64,000 nucleotides of DNA, taken from assembly GCF_012641265.1 (NCBI RefSeq), contig NZ_JABAHZ010000003.1:186001-250000 (forward strand), given 5' to 3'. Shown piece by piece: positions 62,098-64,000 of this stretch. The stretch is from Chitinophaga eiseniae. GTDB taxonomy: Bacteria; Bacteroidota; Bacteroidia; Chitinophagales; Chitinophagaceae. A program made the translations under genes and the position numbers. The notes under the pieces are model-generated. The model did no database searches. It was not told the DNA's origin and saw nothing but the letters and a program-made list of their open reading frames with translations. Position 1 is the first letter of the stretch; every line of letters begins with the position of its first letter.

Positions 62098-63426
62098 ATG
62101 TCAACAATAGCAAAATCAAACATTGACTTTAGCCTCGAATACAAGGTAAAAGATATGTCTCTGGCGGCCTGGGGTCGTAAAGAGATTGAACTGGCAGAAG
62201 CAGAAATGCCCGGCCTGATGTCTTTAAGACAGGAATACGGTAGCAGCAAGCCATTACAGGGAGCCCGCATCGCCGGCTGTCTGCATATGACTATTCAAAC
62301 AGCTGTTTTAATTGAAACCCTGGCTCACCTCGGTGCTGAGGTGCGTTGGAGTTCCTGCAACATATTCTCTACACAGGACCATGCCGCTGCTGCTATCGCC
62401 GCTGCCGGTATCCCTGTATTTGCCTGGAAAGGCCTGAATGAAGCAGAATTTGACTGGTGCATTGAACAAACCCTGTTCTTTGGCAGCCCTGACCGTCCGC
62501 TGAATATGATCCTCGACGATGGTGGCGATCTCACCAACATGGTATTCGACAAGTATCCTGAACTTATCCAGCATATCAAAGGATTGAGTGAAGAAACCAC
62601 TACCGGCGTTCACCGCTTGTACGAGCGCATGAAAGCAGGTACTTTACCAATGCCCGCTATCAACATTAACGACTCTGTTACCAAATCTAAATTTGATAAC
62701 AAATACGGTTGCCGCGAATCCTGCGTAGATGCGATCCGTCGCGCTACCGATGTGATGATTGCCGGTAAAGTAGCTGTTGTAGCTGGCTTCGGAGATGTGG
62801 GTAAAGGTTCTGCTGAATCCCTGAGAGGTGCAGGTGCCCGCGTTATCGTTACTGAAATTGACCCTATCTGCGCATTACAAGCCGCTATGGAAGGTTATGA
62901 AGTAAAGAAAATGAACGACGCCGTAAAAGAAGCAGATATCATCGTTACCACTACCGGTTGCCGCGATATCATCACAGGCGAACACTTCAAACTGATGAAA
63001 GATAAATGCATCGTTTCCAATATCGGTCACTTCGATATCGAAATTGATGTAGCCTGGTTAAATAAAAACTACGGTAATACCAAGGTAGAAATCAAACCAC
63101 AGGTAGATAAATATACCATCGATGGTAAAGACATTATCCTCCTGGCTGAAGGCCGCCTGGTAAACCTCGGTTGCGCTACCGGTCACCCATCTTTCGTAAT
63201 GAGTAACTCCTTCACTAACCAGGTACTGGCTCAACTGGAACTGTGGCTGCACTCAGAAAACTATAAAAACGAAGTGTATGTGCTGCCTAAACACCTGGAT
63301 GAAAAAGTAGCCCGCTTACATCTCAAGAAAATCGGCGTAGAACTGGATGTTCTCACCTCTGCTCAATCTGAATACCTCGGTATTCCTGTAGCAGGTCCGT
63401 TCAAACCTGATTATTACAGATACTAA
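62098..63426 (+). CDS. ahcY: Adenosylhomocysteinase
   Basis: A 442-residue cytoplasmic enzyme that hydrolyses S-adenosylhomocysteine to adenosine and homocysteine, keeping the methyl cycle running. Family motifs: [20 protein letters not shown] near 56-75, [16 protein letters not shown] near 85-100, the NAD-binding [20 protein letters not shown] near 223-242, and the C-terminal [10 protein letters not shown]. Full length with the usual C-terminal Lys/Tyr reaching the partner subunit. Monocistronic, followed by a long inverted repeat. Confidence 0.97.
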   Translation: MSTIAKSNIDFSLEYKVKDMSLAAWGRKEIELAEAEMPGLMSLRQEYGSSKPLQGARIAGCLHMTIQTAVLIETLAHLGAEVRWSSCNIFSTQDHAAAAIAAAGIPVFAWKGLNEAEFDWCIEQTLFFGSPDRPLNMILDDGGDLTNMVFDKYPELIQHIKGLSEETTTGVHRLYERMKAGTLPMPAININDSVTKSKFDNKYGCRESCVDAIRRATDVMIAGKVAVVAGFGDVGKGSAESLRGAGARVIVTEIDPICALQAAMEGYEVKKMNDAVKEADIIVTTTGCRDIITGEHFKLMKDKCIVSNIGHFDIEIDVAWLNKNYGNTKVEIKPQVDKYTIDGKDIILLAEGRLVNLGCATGHPSFVMSNSFTNQVLAQLELWLHSENYKNEVYVLPKHLDEKVARLHLKKIGVELDVLTSAQSEYLGIPVAGPFKPDYYRY

Positions 63427-63436
63427 GAGCCGCAAA

Positions 63437-63538
63437 GCTTAAAGCATAAAGCGAAAAGCTATTGAAGTGAATAACCTAAGCGAGTAATTATACGCGCTGA
63501 TCATTCACTTCAATAGCTTTTCGCTTTATGCTTTAAGC
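63437..63538. repeat. Inverted repeat with 36-bp perfect arms between ahcY and pdxJ
   Basis: Left arm 63437-63472, right arm 63503-63538, 30-bp loop. The arms are made of near-repeats of AAAGC and AAAGCG. A short T-run (five T) follows at 63545-63550, so it may act as the ahcY terminator. The arms are much longer than in the other terminators here. Confidence 0.9.
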
Positions 63539-63574
63539 GCTATGCTTTTTACAGGTTGCTTACTGCTTTTTCAG

Positions 63575-63582
63575 TATTTTTG
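63575..63582 (+). promoter_or_regulatory. -7 promoter element (TATTTTTG) of pdxJ
   Basis: A perfect TAnnTTTG only 4 bp before the pdxJ ATG. If used, transcription would start at or next to the ATG and give a leaderless or nearly leaderless mRNA. Confidence 0.45.
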
Positions 63583-63586
63583 CAGC

Positions 63587-64000
63587 ATGACAAAGCTGAG
63601 CGTAAACATCAACAAGTTTGCTACCCTGCGCAATGCCCGCGGTGGCAATCTTCCGGATATATTAAAAGTGGCACAGGACTGCGAACGCTTCGGTGCCGAT
63701 GGCATTACCGTTCACCCCAGGCCCGATGAACGCCATATTCGATACCAGGATGTGAGAGACCTGAAACCATTGGTCACTACAGAATTCAATATCGAGGGCT
63801 ATCCTTCGAAAGACTTTATGGACCTGGTATTGGCCGTGAAACCACACCAGTGCACCCTGGTACCAGATCCACCAGATGCCATCACCTCTAACACCGGCTG
63901 GGACACCATTGCACATCAATCACAATTAAGAGAAGTAATCGGTACATTGAAAAAAGCCGGCATCCGCGTATCCATTTTCCTCAACCCGGATGTTAGTAAA
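63587..64000 (+). CDS. pdxJ: Pyridoxine 5'-phosphate synthase (N-terminal part, runs off window)
   Basis: An open frame from 63587 to the window end, 138 residues. It begins [20 protein letters not shown] and carries [20 protein letters not shown] near 36-55, [10 protein letters not shown] near 89-98 and [10 protein letters not shown] near 126-135. These fit PdxJ, which condenses 1-deoxyxylulose 5-phosphate with aminoacetone phosphate to make pyridoxine phosphate. One substrate comes from the same DXP that dxr (32812-33978) uses. About 100 C-terminal residues are missing beyond the edge. Confidence 0.94.
   Translation, partial: MTKLSVNINKFATLRNARGGNLPDILKVAQDCERFGADGITVHPRPDERHIRYQDVRDLKPLVTTEFNIEGYPSKDFMDLVLAVKPHQCTLVPDPPDAITSNTGWDTIAHQSQLREVIGTLKKAGIRVSIFLNPDVSK

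Overview
The window is chromosomal DNA from a member of the Bacteroidota, most likely a Chitinophaga-like member of the Chitinophagaceae (the family assignment is inference). The grounds are SusC/SusD pairs with ECF sigma/FecR regulators, a type IX secretion locus with a type B C-terminal sorting domain, TAnnTTTG-type -7 promoter elements, a bacterial GH3-family protein, and a tmRNA whose tag reads GESNYAMAA. No rRNA, tRNA, CRISPR array or complete insertion sequence was seen. The first and last genes (a SusC-like receptor and pdxJ) run off the window.

Layout. 1-2845 (minus): ECF sigma, FecR and the start of a SusC receptor. 3060-8961 (plus): a tightly coupled five-gene operon of amine/ethanolamine permease, glutamine-synthetase-like ligase, iron alcohol dehydrogenase, gamma-glutamyl hydrolase and aldehyde dehydrogenase. 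It reads as a gamma-glutamylated route for ethanolamine or a similar amino alcohol. A secreted protein with a duplicated domain follows. 10318-13332: DoxX, asnA, a small secreted protein and a HopJ-family protein. 13382-21995 (minus): sigma, FecR, SusC, SusD and a TlpA-like thioredoxin. 22254-29117 (plus): a second sigma/FecR system, divergent from the first, with a TonB receptor and two paralogous lipoproteins in place of SusD.

29184-31316: a 1.7-kb island with an AbiE-type toxin-antitoxin pair, bounded by a 56-bp direct repeat, one copy of which overlaps the 3' end of ssrA (tmRNA). 31392-35569 (minus): rseP, dxr and a GH3-family enzyme. 36009-40874 (plus): rplU, rpmA, a Lys/Ala/Pro-rich histone-H1-like protein, a PolX-PHP protein whose polymerase active site looks lost, a PrsW-like protease, a DsbA-family protein and a GNAT acetyltransferase. 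41062-45253 (minus): an operon of outer-membrane barrel, Rieske protein, imelysin and di-heme cytochrome, probably for iron or another metal.

45524-61564 (minus): a surface locus with a giant Calx-beta adhesin of about 3460 residues, its PorP/SprF-type partner, an OmpA/PD40 lipoprotein and a second Calx-beta protein. The adhesin gene contains almost four near-identical 1065-bp repeats. 62098 to the end (plus): ahcY, a 36-bp-arm inverted repeat and pdxJ. The strongest leads are the gamma-glutamyl amino-alcohol operon, the AbiE island at ssrA, the polymerase-dead PolX and the Rieske/imelysin/cytochrome operon.
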